Shown one piece after another: positions 18,501 through 26,179 of a stretch of DNA of 64,000 bases. The notes under the pieces were generated by a model. That model did no database searches and had not been told where the DNA came from. It worked only from the letters and a program-made list of their open reading frames with translations. This DNA is from Paenibacillus puerhi (GTDB lineage: Bacteria > Bacillota > Bacilli > Paenibacillales > NBRC-103111). The stretch covers positions 186,001 through 250,000 of the forward strand of contig NZ_WUWM01000002.1 in NCBI RefSeq assembly GCF_009846885.1, read 5' to 3'. The position numbers and the translations under genes were made by a program. Positions within the stretch are counted from its first letter, which is position 1. Every line of letters begins with the position of its first letter.

Positions 18501-20205
18501 TCATCTGCGGAGACCGGTCCACCAGCAGACCGACCAAGGTATCGGGGCCTACTCCATACCGTCTTAGGGCATGGGCCACCTGGTTGGCACGCCGGTTCAG
18601 CTCTCCATAAGTCAGCGAGACTTCCCCGTCGATGACGGCTGCGCGATCGGGATGCAGCTCCGCCTGAGCCTCGAACCAGTGGTGCAGGCAGGCTGCCGAT
18701 ACCGGTTCCCCTGCTGTCCTCTGCCCGCTTCCCGCGAGCTGTTCCAGCTCCTCCTTCCCGAGCATGGCCAGCTCACCCAGCGGCCGCTCGGGGTTCTCCG
18801 AGATACTCCTCAGCAGACGGTCCCAATGCTCCGCCATGCGCTCGAAGGTCTCTCTGTGGAACAGATCCGGCGAGTATTCGAGAAAGCCTTCCAGCCCGCT
18901 CTCCGACTCGGACAGCCCGATCGTCACGTCATACTTGGCCGTCTCCCCGTCGATCATCTCCGTACTGACCTCGAGTCCGGGCAGCGTAAACTTCTCTTCC
19001 GGCACATCCACATAGACGAAAACCGCCTGCACCAGAGGGTTGCGGCTGGGATCTGCCGGAATGCGAAGCTCATCGAGGAGCAGTCCGATCGGCATATCCC
19101 CGTGCTTGTAGACGTCCCGTGCCGTCTCCCTGACGCGGCGCAGCAGCTCCAGGAAGCTCATCCGCCCGTCCATCCGGCTGCGGATCGTGCCCATCGTCAG
19201 AAAGTAGCCCATGACCCGCTCCAGCTCGACCCTGGACCGGTTGGCCAGCGGCGTCCCGACGAGAATGTCGTCCTGTCCCGTGTAACGGTAGAGAAGCGTC
19301 TGGAAGGCGGCCATCATGATCATGAACGGCGTTGCGTTCTCGCGCTGGGCGATCAGCTTCAGCCGGTTCAATATCTCTAGCGGCGTGTGCAAAAACACCC
19401 GGGCGCCCCGGTAAGTCATGGCCGGCGGACGCGGAAAGTCCGTCTCGATGTCCAGGATGTATTCGCAGTCCTTCAGCTGCTCCATCCAGAAGCCGAGCAG
19501 CTTGTCCCTGTTCTCTCCCTGCAGGTAGGCGCGCTGCCATTCGGCGTAATCGGCGTACTGGACCGGCAGCTCAGGCAGCTCGGCGGAGCTGCCCTCTAAC
19601 GCCGCCTTATAGTGGGCCATCAATTCTTCGAAGAAAATGCTGAACGTAATCCGGTCGATCACGATGTGGTGGATCGTAAGCGCCAGCATGGCTTCCGTAT
19701 CCGAAATCGTAAAGAGCTTGAAGCGGATGAGCGGCCCCTTCTCCAGATCGAAGAGCTTCTGCACTTCCTCCCGCAGCCCCTCCTGTGCCCTTCTCTCCCG
19801 CTCCTCCTCAGGGAAGCCGCGGAGATCCTCCACGGGTACGGTAACCTGCAGCTCAGGCAGCACACGCTGAAGCGGGTCTACCCGGTCGAAGACCGTCCGC
19901 CAAGCTTCATGCCGCTTGACAATCTCATTGATCCCCTGCTCCAGCGCCCACAAGTGGAGGGTCCCCTTCAGACGCGCGGCTCCGTATACATTGTAAGTAA
20001 AGGACTCGGGATGCATCCGGTTGAAGAACCACAACCGTTCCTGATCGAACGACAGGGGGCTTGGCCGGCTGTGGTTTCTTCTTGGAATCGCTGGCTGCAG
20101 GTCCGGCAGCTTCGACCCGTCGAGCCGGTTCTCCTTCAGCTTTCGTTCGAATATGGCGCGGTGCTCCGGCGACAGATCCTTGATCCGATCTTGAATCGAT
20201 TTCAT
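15541..20205 (-). CDS. NRPS module C-A-T-E (adds and epimerises an amino acid)
   Basis: 1554 aa. A short helical N-terminus (LSPEHRAIFERKLKE) is followed by a C domain at about 45-480. Its active motif reads HHIVIDR (179-185), with Arg replacing the usual Gly. The A domain spans about 505-1010: YVLYTSGSTGTPKGV, LYGPTETAVF, YRTGDYAKWLPDG. By-eye pocket residues are D-A-F-L-F-G-L-V-F-K, which suggests an aliphatic side chain (Val/Ile/Leu-like). The carrier FFDLGGDSIMAI has the GGDS form usual before E domains. The epimerase spans about 1090-1530 with HHLVMDWVSW, EGHGRE, VGWFTS and FNYLGQ. It accepts the PKS-derived chain and should pass on a D-residue. ATG 20205 lies within 2 bp of the monooxygenase stop, so translation is coupled. 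Confidence 0.95.
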   Translation of the reverse strand: MKSIQDRIKDLSPEHRAIFERKLKENRLDGSKLPDLQPAIPRRNHSRPSPLSFDQERLWFFNRMHPESFTYNVYGAARLKGTLHLWALEQGINEIVKRHEAWRTVFDRVDPLQRVLPELQVTVPVEDLRGFPEEERERRAQEGLREEVQKLFDLEKGPLIRFKLFTISDTEAMLALTIHHIVIDRITFSIFFEELMAHYKAALEGSSAELPELPVQYADYAEWQRAYLQGENRDKLLGFWMEQLKDCEYILDIETDFPRPPAMTYRGARVFLHTPLEILNRLKLIAQRENATPFMIMMAAFQTLLYRYTGQDDILVGTPLANRSRVELERVMGYFLTMGTIRSRMDGRMSFLELLRRVRETARDVYKHGDMPIGLLLDELRIPADPSRNPLVQAVFVYVDVPEEKFTLPGLEVSTEMIDGETAKYDVTIGLSESESGLEGFLEYSPDLFHRETFERMAEHWDRLLRSISENPERPLGELAMLGKEELEQLAGSGQRTAGEPVSAACLHHWFEAQAELHPDRAAVIDGEVSLTYGELNRRANQVAHALRRYGVGPDTLVGLLVDRSPQMIGAVLGILKAGGAYVAMDPSFPQERITALVKDAGLRFAVTDDTARLTQPGFSFILELDAAWSSVSRECEDNPPSAADGSTLAYVLYTSGSTGTPKGVAIEHRSICSAIAAGMELSGLKNAQDAVMLQFASLTFDASVFEMFCPLSTGAALCLVSPEARAGGEALRELLHRHQVTTVLLTPPVLSTLDPQELPASLKTVFTGGEAISFEIGGWLSGGRRLINLYGPTETAVFVTAHEFAPGDKLHSIGRPLAETQMYILDGQMQPVPIGVRGELYVGGVQLARGYLGLPEDTSNRFVANPLGEGRLYRTGDYAKWLPDGTIAYLGRRDDQLKVNGIRIEKGEVEWMLQQHPLVDKAVVAPFRRASGSQGLCAYYTAGEEIDSEGLRTHLMGKLPSYMLPAHYIRLERFPLTTSGKLDIKQLPEPAQGRGQRAYAPPESELEKLLAAVWEDVLGAEDVGLNDNFFDLGGDSIMAIGIASRLYKMGWELDMKQLFIHPVLKELIAHVQPVTSYAEQTSVTGEIAATPITSWFFEEQVTHPGHWNQALTIHSSAGFDEEAVRQAMRKLTEHHDILRSTVVSKQDGGAPRLWCRPVEDTEPELHVIQLRGTERAEEELLEHANRLHASIRLDSGSLWKAALFRAADGDHLLFIAHHLVMDWVSWRIILEDFDTVYGQAIRNEDIQLPAKTDSFQRWARELHEYARSSELLRQIPFWRSVEEAQALRIPTDYTRASNLTRDECSLSVKLTEQETQELLKKVHHAYKTEINDILLTAVGLTLKEWTAAERITLGMEGHGREPLVKGVNVNRTVGWFTSQYPLVLDVSRSHDLPYTIKSVKEQLRQVPKGGMGYGVLKYLTPEELLEGLQCRLQPQISFNYLGQIDRDLQRKHFGSSFYPAGDLTSPDTDRTALLLITGFVRDGSLHLLLDYNRRIHKEDTIASLLELLRTNLLAVIRHCAGQSHSEGTPSDLGYASMSLEELDELYDLVESIE

Positions 20206-20206
20206 C

Positions 20207-21460
20207 CTACTCCATCTTCTCCTTTACAGAAAATTTCCGGTTCAGCTCGGACAAGAGCTGCAGGCTCTCCCGGACCGATGCCGGATCCACCCCAAAGTCG
20301 ATCAGGCAAGCCATTTCGTTCACGCCGATATCCCTTAGCGTTTCGACCAGCTTCTCGCACTTGTCCCTCGTGCCGAGCAGCGCGCTCTCCTCGTAGTACA
20401 GCTCGAAGGCCCGCGATACGATAACGTCCAGATCCGCTTCCGACAAAGAGGCATAGTCGTCCAGTATGTTCCTCTGCTGGCTGATGAAGGTTTTGAGGTA
20501 GGCCTTCAGAGGCGCCTCCACCTTCGCCTTGATCGCCTTGTCGCTCTCGCCCAGGCAGGTGTGCAGCATCAGCGCCACCTTCTTCGATGCCGGATCGTAG
20601 CCTGAATCGAGCAGCGTCTGGCGGTACATCGCGATCTTCTCCTCGAGCTCGGCGAACTTGCTGCCGGTTATCCCGGTCAGGATGTGGGCGCCGATCCGAC
20701 CCGCTTCCCGGTACGTATCCGGATTGCCGTTGGTGGCGATCCACAGATCGAGCGGAGCGCGGATCGGCTTCGGAAGCGTCCGGACAGCATGCACCGTCCC
20801 CGCTGCATCGGTATACTCGACGGCTTCTCCGTCCCACAGCCGGCGGACCTCCCCGATCGCACGGAACATTTCACGCTTGCGCTGCGCGTAATATTCGGGG
20901 GTTTGCACCGGCGCAAGCAGGAAATCCGCCGGATGCCATCCCGTCGCGAAGGCGACGGATACCCGGCCGCCGGATAGGTTGTCGACGACGGACCATTCCT
21001 CCGTGAACCGGATGGGATGGTGGAGCGGCAGGACCGCGCTGCCGGCCCGAATCTCCACCCTCTCGGTAAGCACCGCCAAGGCGGCGCTTAACACGGACGG
21101 GTTCGGATATAACCCTCCGAAGTCCTCGAAGTGCCGCTCCGGCGTCCAGACCGCCGCAAACCCGTGCTCGTCGGCAAAGGCCGCACAGTCGAGCAGCAGC
21201 CGATACTTCTCCCGCTCATCGGTCGATCCGTCGCCGGAGAAGAAAAACAGGCTGAAATCCATCGTTTCCTCTCTCCGGCTCTTCTTCGGCACGAACGCCG
21301 ACTCCGGCGCCGGGGGGCTCACTTTCGCATCGCGGGGAGACTGCCTTTCTTCCAGCGGTATGGTATCCAGCCCCTGTTCCTTGAAGCGCCTTGCGAGCAG
21401 CTCGCGCTGCCCGGGCGACAATGCGGCCCATCTCTCCTGCAGGCTGCCTGCCATACTCAT
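20207..21460 (-). CDS. FMN-dependent luciferase-like monooxygenase of NRPS/PKS clusters
   Basis: 417 aa. Residues from about 65 on form an LLM (bacterial-luciferase-like) TIM barrel of the natural-product subfamily: MDFSLFFFSG, AVWTPERHFEDFGGLYPNP, RAGSAVLPLHHPIRFTEEW, VSVAFATGWHPADF and LWIATNGNPDTYREAG. Related enzymes in microginin-type clusters are proposed to hydroxylate the carbon alpha to the carrier-bound thioester. The first 60 residues are not part of the barrel. They hold a helical segment (LSPGQRELLARRFKE) like that at the start of the next NRPS, followed by a Pro-rich linker, consistent with docking to the assembly line. It sits between PKS and NRPS genes, so the ketide is the likely substrate. 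GGGAGG precedes ATG 21460. Confidence 0.93.
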   Translation of the reverse strand: MSMAGSLQERWAALSPGQRELLARRFKEQGLDTIPLEERQSPRDAKVSPPAPESAFVPKKSRREETMDFSLFFFSGDGSTDEREKYRLLLDCAAFADEHGFAAVWTPERHFEDFGGLYPNPSVLSAALAVLTERVEIRAGSAVLPLHHPIRFTEEWSVVDNLSGGRVSVAFATGWHPADFLLAPVQTPEYYAQRKREMFRAIGEVRRLWDGEAVEYTDAAGTVHAVRTLPKPIRAPLDLWIATNGNPDTYREAGRIGAHILTGITGSKFAELEEKIAMYRQTLLDSGYDPASKKVALMLHTCLGESDKAIKAKVEAPLKAYLKTFISQQRNILDDYASLSEADLDVIVSRAFELYYEESALLGTRDKCEKLVETLRDIGVNEMACLIDFGVDPASVRESLQLLSELNRKFSVKEKME

Positions 21461-21490
21461 GTTCCCCCTCCCTTAGTCTTAAGCTTAGTC

Positions 21491-24400
21491 CTACGCGTTC
21501 TCCAAGGCCTGCATTAATTCTTCCTGTGACATCGACTCAACTTCCCTTAGCAGACGCTCGATCTCATCCAGCTCCTCCCGGTCCGCCTGCGTCGATTCAA
21601 TCGCTTCGGCAAGCGAGGCAATGGTAGGCGCTTGGAACAGAATATCCATGGGAATGGCGCTATGGAACGTCTGGCGGAGACGGGCGACGAGCTGGATCGA
21701 ATGCAGGGAGTTGCCCCCCAGCTCGAAGAAATTGTGATGAATCCCAATGTCCGGGGTCCCGAACATAGCCTCCCACATCGAGGCGAGCGTGCGCTCCGTC
21801 TCGTTACGGGGGGCGGTCCGCTCCGCAGGGCCGACCAGGGACGGACTAAGCGTCTCCTCTGGAGCTGCCGATTCCGTCTTATGCAGCGATGCCCAGGCAT
21901 TCCGGGCCTCCTCGAATGGCTGCGTCGATACGACCGCTTGGGGCAGTCCGGAGGCAGCCAGCCATTCGATGGCTAGCAGACCTTCGTCGGCAGAAAGACC
22001 GTAAGCCGCCTGCAAACCTTCCAGCTTCTCGCGGATTCGCTGAGGAATACCCGACATCCGCTCGAGCCAAATATCCTCCTGCCACATGCTCCAGCTGATA
22101 GACACAGCGGGCAGGCCCGCAGCGGACTGGGCTCTCGCCCATGCATCCAGGAAAGATCCGGTCGCGCACAAGTCCAGCTGGCCGACTCCGCCGGTAACCG
22201 TGATCGTCCGGGAGAAGAGCGCCATCCATCCGGCTCGTCCGCGGAGTAGCGAAGCAAGCACCGTCAAGCCCAGTATGTGGGGGGCCAGCATCTCCCCGAG
22301 CTGCGCCGTATTCCTCCACTGGATCAAGCCCGAGCTATAAGGCTCGGAAGCGATCACTACGCCGTCTATTCGTCCAAAACGCTCTTCCGCCTGGAGCAGA
22401 CAACGGTCCGCTGCCAGCTCATCTGTAAGATCAAGAGCCGCATACAGTACCTCCGAGCCCCCCTCCTCCACAGCTAGGATACGGCGGATCGCGTCCTTGA
22501 TCTTGGTTTCTACGGAGTCACTTCGAAGGCACAGCTCCCATTCGTCCCGCGCGGGAAAAGACGGGTCGCCGATCAACACGTAAGATGCCCTCACCCTCCG
22601 GCTGACCGCCTCGCAGACCGACAGTCCCATTCCGTCCGATGCTCCGGTGATCAGGTAGACCCCTCCATCACGGAATACGGAGCCGGAAGCGCCGCTTGCA
22701 GCCAGCTTGACCTGCTCATAGGCTTGAATATAGCGGAATGGCCCCCTGTACGCGGTCAAGAAGTCCGGCGAGTCGGAATCGATCTCGCCGATCAGCAGCT
22801 GCAGGAATCGCTGGCCCCAGATGCGTTCCTCCCGCTGGAGATCAGGGTACCCGGCGTCCTGCACGTCAATCACCCGGGTGCGGAGATGCCCGTATTCCTG
22901 CGGAATCACCCGCATAGCGCCCAGCAACGCCGCCCTCTCCGGGCAGGTTACCGGCTCATGGGCTACCTGAAGAAGCTGCCGCGTCACCGCGATAAGCTCC
23001 ACCTGATGCGGGGAAGCCTGCATCCCGAGCGCCTGTGCGAGTGAGATCAAGCTGAACAATCCGGTGCGCTGGGCGGCCTCATAGCGCTCCTGCAGGGTCA
23101 GCCCTCTCTGCTCAGGGAGAATATCCGCGTTCCACAGGTGTATGATCTTGTCCGGCAGCTTGCCGTATACAGAACGAATGCGGCTCAGAAGTTCTTCATA
23201 CGCCTGCGCTTCGCCTGACTGGAGCCGGAAGCGGTCTGCCTCGTCATGGCTGCCCGCAGGATCGGTTTCATCGTGCACCAGGACGACCGTACAGCCCTTG
23301 CGGAGCAGCTCCGTCCGCATGGCTTCGGCGAAGCCGCCCTGATCGGCGAAGAGCAGATACAAAGGCAATGGCGCCCCTGCTTCCGCCGATGTCTCCACAG
23401 CTCTGCCCGCAGGAAGCGGCGCCATCTTCCAGACCGGCGCGTAGAACCATTCTTCCGCCGGTCTTCGGCCGGTTTCCCCGGTCCTTGCGATGGCCGCAGT
23501 GCCCTCGGACGCCCTGTTCATCGGCAGGTAGTACGTCTGCCGCTCGAACGGATAGGTAGGCAGAGTCACCCGGCGGCCGGGCCGCTCAGCGTATATGGCA
23601 GCCGGATCCGATGCGCCCGCGCACCATAGAGCGCCAACCGCCTGAAGCAGACTCTCGTAAGAGGATTCGCTCGATGCGGCAGAAGGCAGCGTGGAATAAA
23701 CCCCCGCATGACGCTCCGGAGAGGTACCCAAGATCTGTTTGACCATGGTGGCCAAAGTCTGTCCGGGACCGACTTCGAGATAAATGGCTGCATCCAGGCC
23801 GCCGCTTACGGCTTCGATGCCCTCGGCAAAGCGTACAGTATGGCGCAGATGCCGGACCCAATACTGCGGGTCCATCGCCTCCTCCGGCGTGATCCAGGTT
23901 CCCGTGACATTGGAGATGTAGGGCAGCCGGGGAGCTTCCAGACGGAGGCCGCTCATCACTCCCGCGAATGCTTCCAGACAGCCCTCCATCATATGCGAAT
24001 GAAACGCATGCGAGGTTTGCAGCCGCTTGAAGGCGATCCCTTCGGCAGCCAAATAAGCTTCGAAGCTGGAGATCTCCTCCAGCATCCCTGCAGCTACGCA
24101 GGAATCCGGCACATTGACTGCCGCTATGGAGAGCAGCACGCCCGCAGAAGCGGCAGCGGAACTAAGCTGCCCCTCGGGTAGCTGAATGGCGGTCATCGCC
24201 CCCTTCTCCAGCTGCTGCATCAGCATAGCCCGGCAGCATACCGCCTTCATGGCATCCTCCAGCCGCATAACCCCAGCGAGGCAGGCGGCGGTGAATTCCC
24301 CGATGCTGTGGCCGATCATCGCCTTCGGGCGGATGCTCCAGGCCTCAAGCTGCTTCGCCAGCGCATATTCCAGGCTGAACAGAGCTGGCTGGGCATGCTT

Positions 24401-26179
24401 CGTCTGGCGCAGCTCCTCTCCGGCCTGCCTCTCTGTCCCTGCTTGGGGGAATAACAGCTCCCGGAAATCCGTACCGGTATGCTGCAGGGCCAGCCCTGCG
24501 CAGCGGTCAAGGTACTCTCGGTACACCGGAGCATGGCGGTACAAAGCTTCACCCATACCCGGGTGCTGGGCCCCCTGGCCGGAGAACAGGAAGATCACCC
24601 CGGGGGACGTCTTCGCGCCATCCCCTGCCTGCTTCCCGTTGCCGGCTGAGGACAAGCTCCCCTGCAGCGCGTATAGAAGCTCCTCCCGACGGGACGCCGT
24701 TATGGCGAGACGCTGAGCGAAGGCCTCGCGGCCGGCTGCGAGCGTATACGCGATGTCCGGAAGTCCGGCCTCCGGTCCGCGCTCCAGGCAGGCGGCCAGC
24801 TCTTGTATTCTTCGGTGCAGGGCAGTCTCCGACCGCGCCGAGAGCACGAATAAGTACGGCTCAGCCTCGGATTCTTCCTCGGCAGGTCTGCATGCAGCTG
24901 GCGCTTCTTCCAGGATGACATGGGCGTTCGTCCCCCCCATCCCGAACGAGCTGACGCCTGCGCGCAGCGGATGTTCCCCTGCCGGGGTCCAGGGTTTCAG
25001 CTCCTTGTTCACATAAAACGGGCTGCTGTCAAAATCAATCTCAGGATTCGGCTGCTTATAATGAAGAATTGGCGGCAGCATGCGGTGCTGCAGGCAGAGC
25101 ACCGTCTTGATCAGTCCGGCGATGCCGGCCGCACTATCGAGGTGACCCAGGTTCGTCTTCACCGAACCCAAAGCGCAGAACTGGCGCTCGTCCGTGTAAG
25201 CGCGATAAGCATCGGTCAAAGCGGCAACCTCGATCGGATCACCGATAACAGTGCCGGTGCCGTGGGCCTCGACGTAGGTTACAGTCGCCGCATCCACCTC
25301 GGCCACCTGAAGCGCTTCCCGGATCACCTCGCTCTGGAGTCCGACGCTGGGGGCTGTGTACCCGATCTTCTGCGCCCCGTCATTGTTCACAGCCGTTCCC
25401 CGGATGACAGCAAGCACTGTATCTCCGTCGCGAAAGGCATCTTCCGCCCGCTTGAGCAGCACGGCTCCGCCGCCGCTGCCCACCACAGTCCCCCTCGCCT
25501 CCGCGTCGAAGGCGCGGCACCGGCCGTCCGGTGCGAGAATGCCTCCTTCCTGGTAGTCATACCCCTCCTGCTGATCTGCCTTCACGGATACGCCGCCCGC
25601 GAGCGCCATGTCGCATTCATGAGTGAGCAGGGCTTGGCAGGCCATATGTACGGCTACCAGCGAAGTGGAGCATGCCGTCTGGACGGCGATGCTCGGTCCT
25701 TGAAGATTCAGCTTGTAGGATACCCGGGTGGTCAGAAAGTCCGGACCGCTGCCGATCGCGCTCTGGAAGGCTCCGAGCGTCCCCGCCAGGTCCGGATGGC
25801 TTTCCACGTGCTTCAAGTAGCCCGATTGCCCGCTCCCCGCATAGACGCCGACTCTCCCCGTACAGCGCGAAGGTGGATATCCGGCCGATTCCATCGCTTC
25901 GTAAGCGCATTCGAGGAACACCCTATGCTGCGGGTCCGTCACTTCCGCCTCGCGGGGAGACATGCCGAAGAAGGCGGCGTCAAACTCGGCCGCATGCTCC
26001 AGCAAACCCGCCGCGTGGATGCGGCCCTCCTGCGGCTCCTTGAACGCGGTGATGGAATCCCGGCCGCTGACGAGGTTGTCCCAGAACTGCTCCAGATTCG
26101 CCGCCCCCGGGAATCGCCCCGCCGCCCCGATGATAGCGATGCCTTGAACCGGTACGTCCTTATTCACTTCTGTCATCAT
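21491..26179 (-). CDS. Type I PKS module KS-AT-KR(inactive)-carrier
   Basis: 1562 aa. KS spans about 10-430, with Cys170 in TACSTS, EAHGTGT and NLGHLDSAAG, all intact. AT spans about 520-830, with GHSIGE and HAFH, the malonyl-CoA signature. The KR region spans about 1080-1400. It keeps a nucleotide loop TGASDGMG, but the catalytic stretch reads FSRTITVTGGVGQLDLCATGS. By alignment the catalytic Ser is Arg, Tyr is Leu and Asn is Gly, so reduction is not expected. The carrier FFELGGNSLHSI is near 1490, followed by a helical C-terminal tail. It extends the amino-acyl chain from the upstream NRPS by one malonate, probably leaving a beta-ketone. The start ATG overlaps the upstream stop (ATGATGA). 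Confidence 0.95.
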   Translation of the reverse strand: MMTEVNKDVPVQGIAIIGAAGRFPGAANLEQFWDNLVSGRDSITAFKEPQEGRIHAAGLLEHAAEFDAAFFGMSPREAEVTDPQHRVFLECAYEAMESAGYPPSRCTGRVGVYAGSGQSGYLKHVESHPDLAGTLGAFQSAIGSGPDFLTTRVSYKLNLQGPSIAVQTACSTSLVAVHMACQALLTHECDMALAGGVSVKADQQEGYDYQEGGILAPDGRCRAFDAEARGTVVGSGGGAVLLKRAEDAFRDGDTVLAVIRGTAVNNDGAQKIGYTAPSVGLQSEVIREALQVAEVDAATVTYVEAHGTGTVIGDPIEVAALTDAYRAYTDERQFCALGSVKTNLGHLDSAAGIAGLIKTVLCLQHRMLPPILHYKQPNPEIDFDSSPFYVNKELKPWTPAGEHPLRAGVSSFGMGGTNAHVILEEAPAACRPAEEESEAEPYLFVLSARSETALHRRIQELAACLERGPEAGLPDIAYTLAAGREAFAQRLAITASRREELLYALQGSLSSAGNGKQAGDGAKTSPGVIFLFSGQGAQHPGMGEALYRHAPVYREYLDRCAGLALQHTGTDFRELLFPQAGTERQAGEELRQTKHAQPALFSLEYALAKQLEAWSIRPKAMIGHSIGEFTAACLAGVMRLEDAMKAVCCRAMLMQQLEKGAMTAIQLPEGQLSSAAASAGVLLSIAAVNVPDSCVAAGMLEEISSFEAYLAAEGIAFKRLQTSHAFHSHMMEGCLEAFAGVMSGLRLEAPRLPYISNVTGTWITPEEAMDPQYWVRHLRHTVRFAEGIEAVSGGLDAAIYLEVGPGQTLATMVKQILGTSPERHAGVYSTLPSAASSESSYESLLQAVGALWCAGASDPAAIYAERPGRRVTLPTYPFERQTYYLPMNRASEGTAAIARTGETGRRPAEEWFYAPVWKMAPLPAGRAVETSAEAGAPLPLYLLFADQGGFAEAMRTELLRKGCTVVLVHDETDPAGSHDEADRFRLQSGEAQAYEELLSRIRSVYGKLPDKIIHLWNADILPEQRGLTLQERYEAAQRTGLFSLISLAQALGMQASPHQVELIAVTRQLLQVAHEPVTCPERAALLGAMRVIPQEYGHLRTRVIDVQDAGYPDLQREERIWGQRFLQLLIGEIDSDSPDFLTAYRGPFRYIQAYEQVKLAASGASGSVFRDGGVYLITGASDGMGLSVCEAVSRRVRASYVLIGDPSFPARDEWELCLRSDSVETKIKDAIRRILAVEEGGSEVLYAALDLTDELAADRCLLQAEERFGRIDGVVIASEPYSSGLIQWRNTAQLGEMLAPHILGLTVLASLLRGRAGWMALFSRTITVTGGVGQLDLCATGSFLDAWARAQSAAGLPAVSISWSMWQEDIWLERMSGIPQRIREKLEGLQAAYGLSADEGLLAIEWLAASGLPQAVVSTQPFEEARNAWASLHKTESAAPEETLSPSLVGPAERTAPRNETERTLASMWEAMFGTPDIGIHHNFFELGGNSLHSIQLVARLRQTFHSAIPMDILFQAPTIASLAEAIESTQADREELDEIERLLREVESMSQEELMQALENA

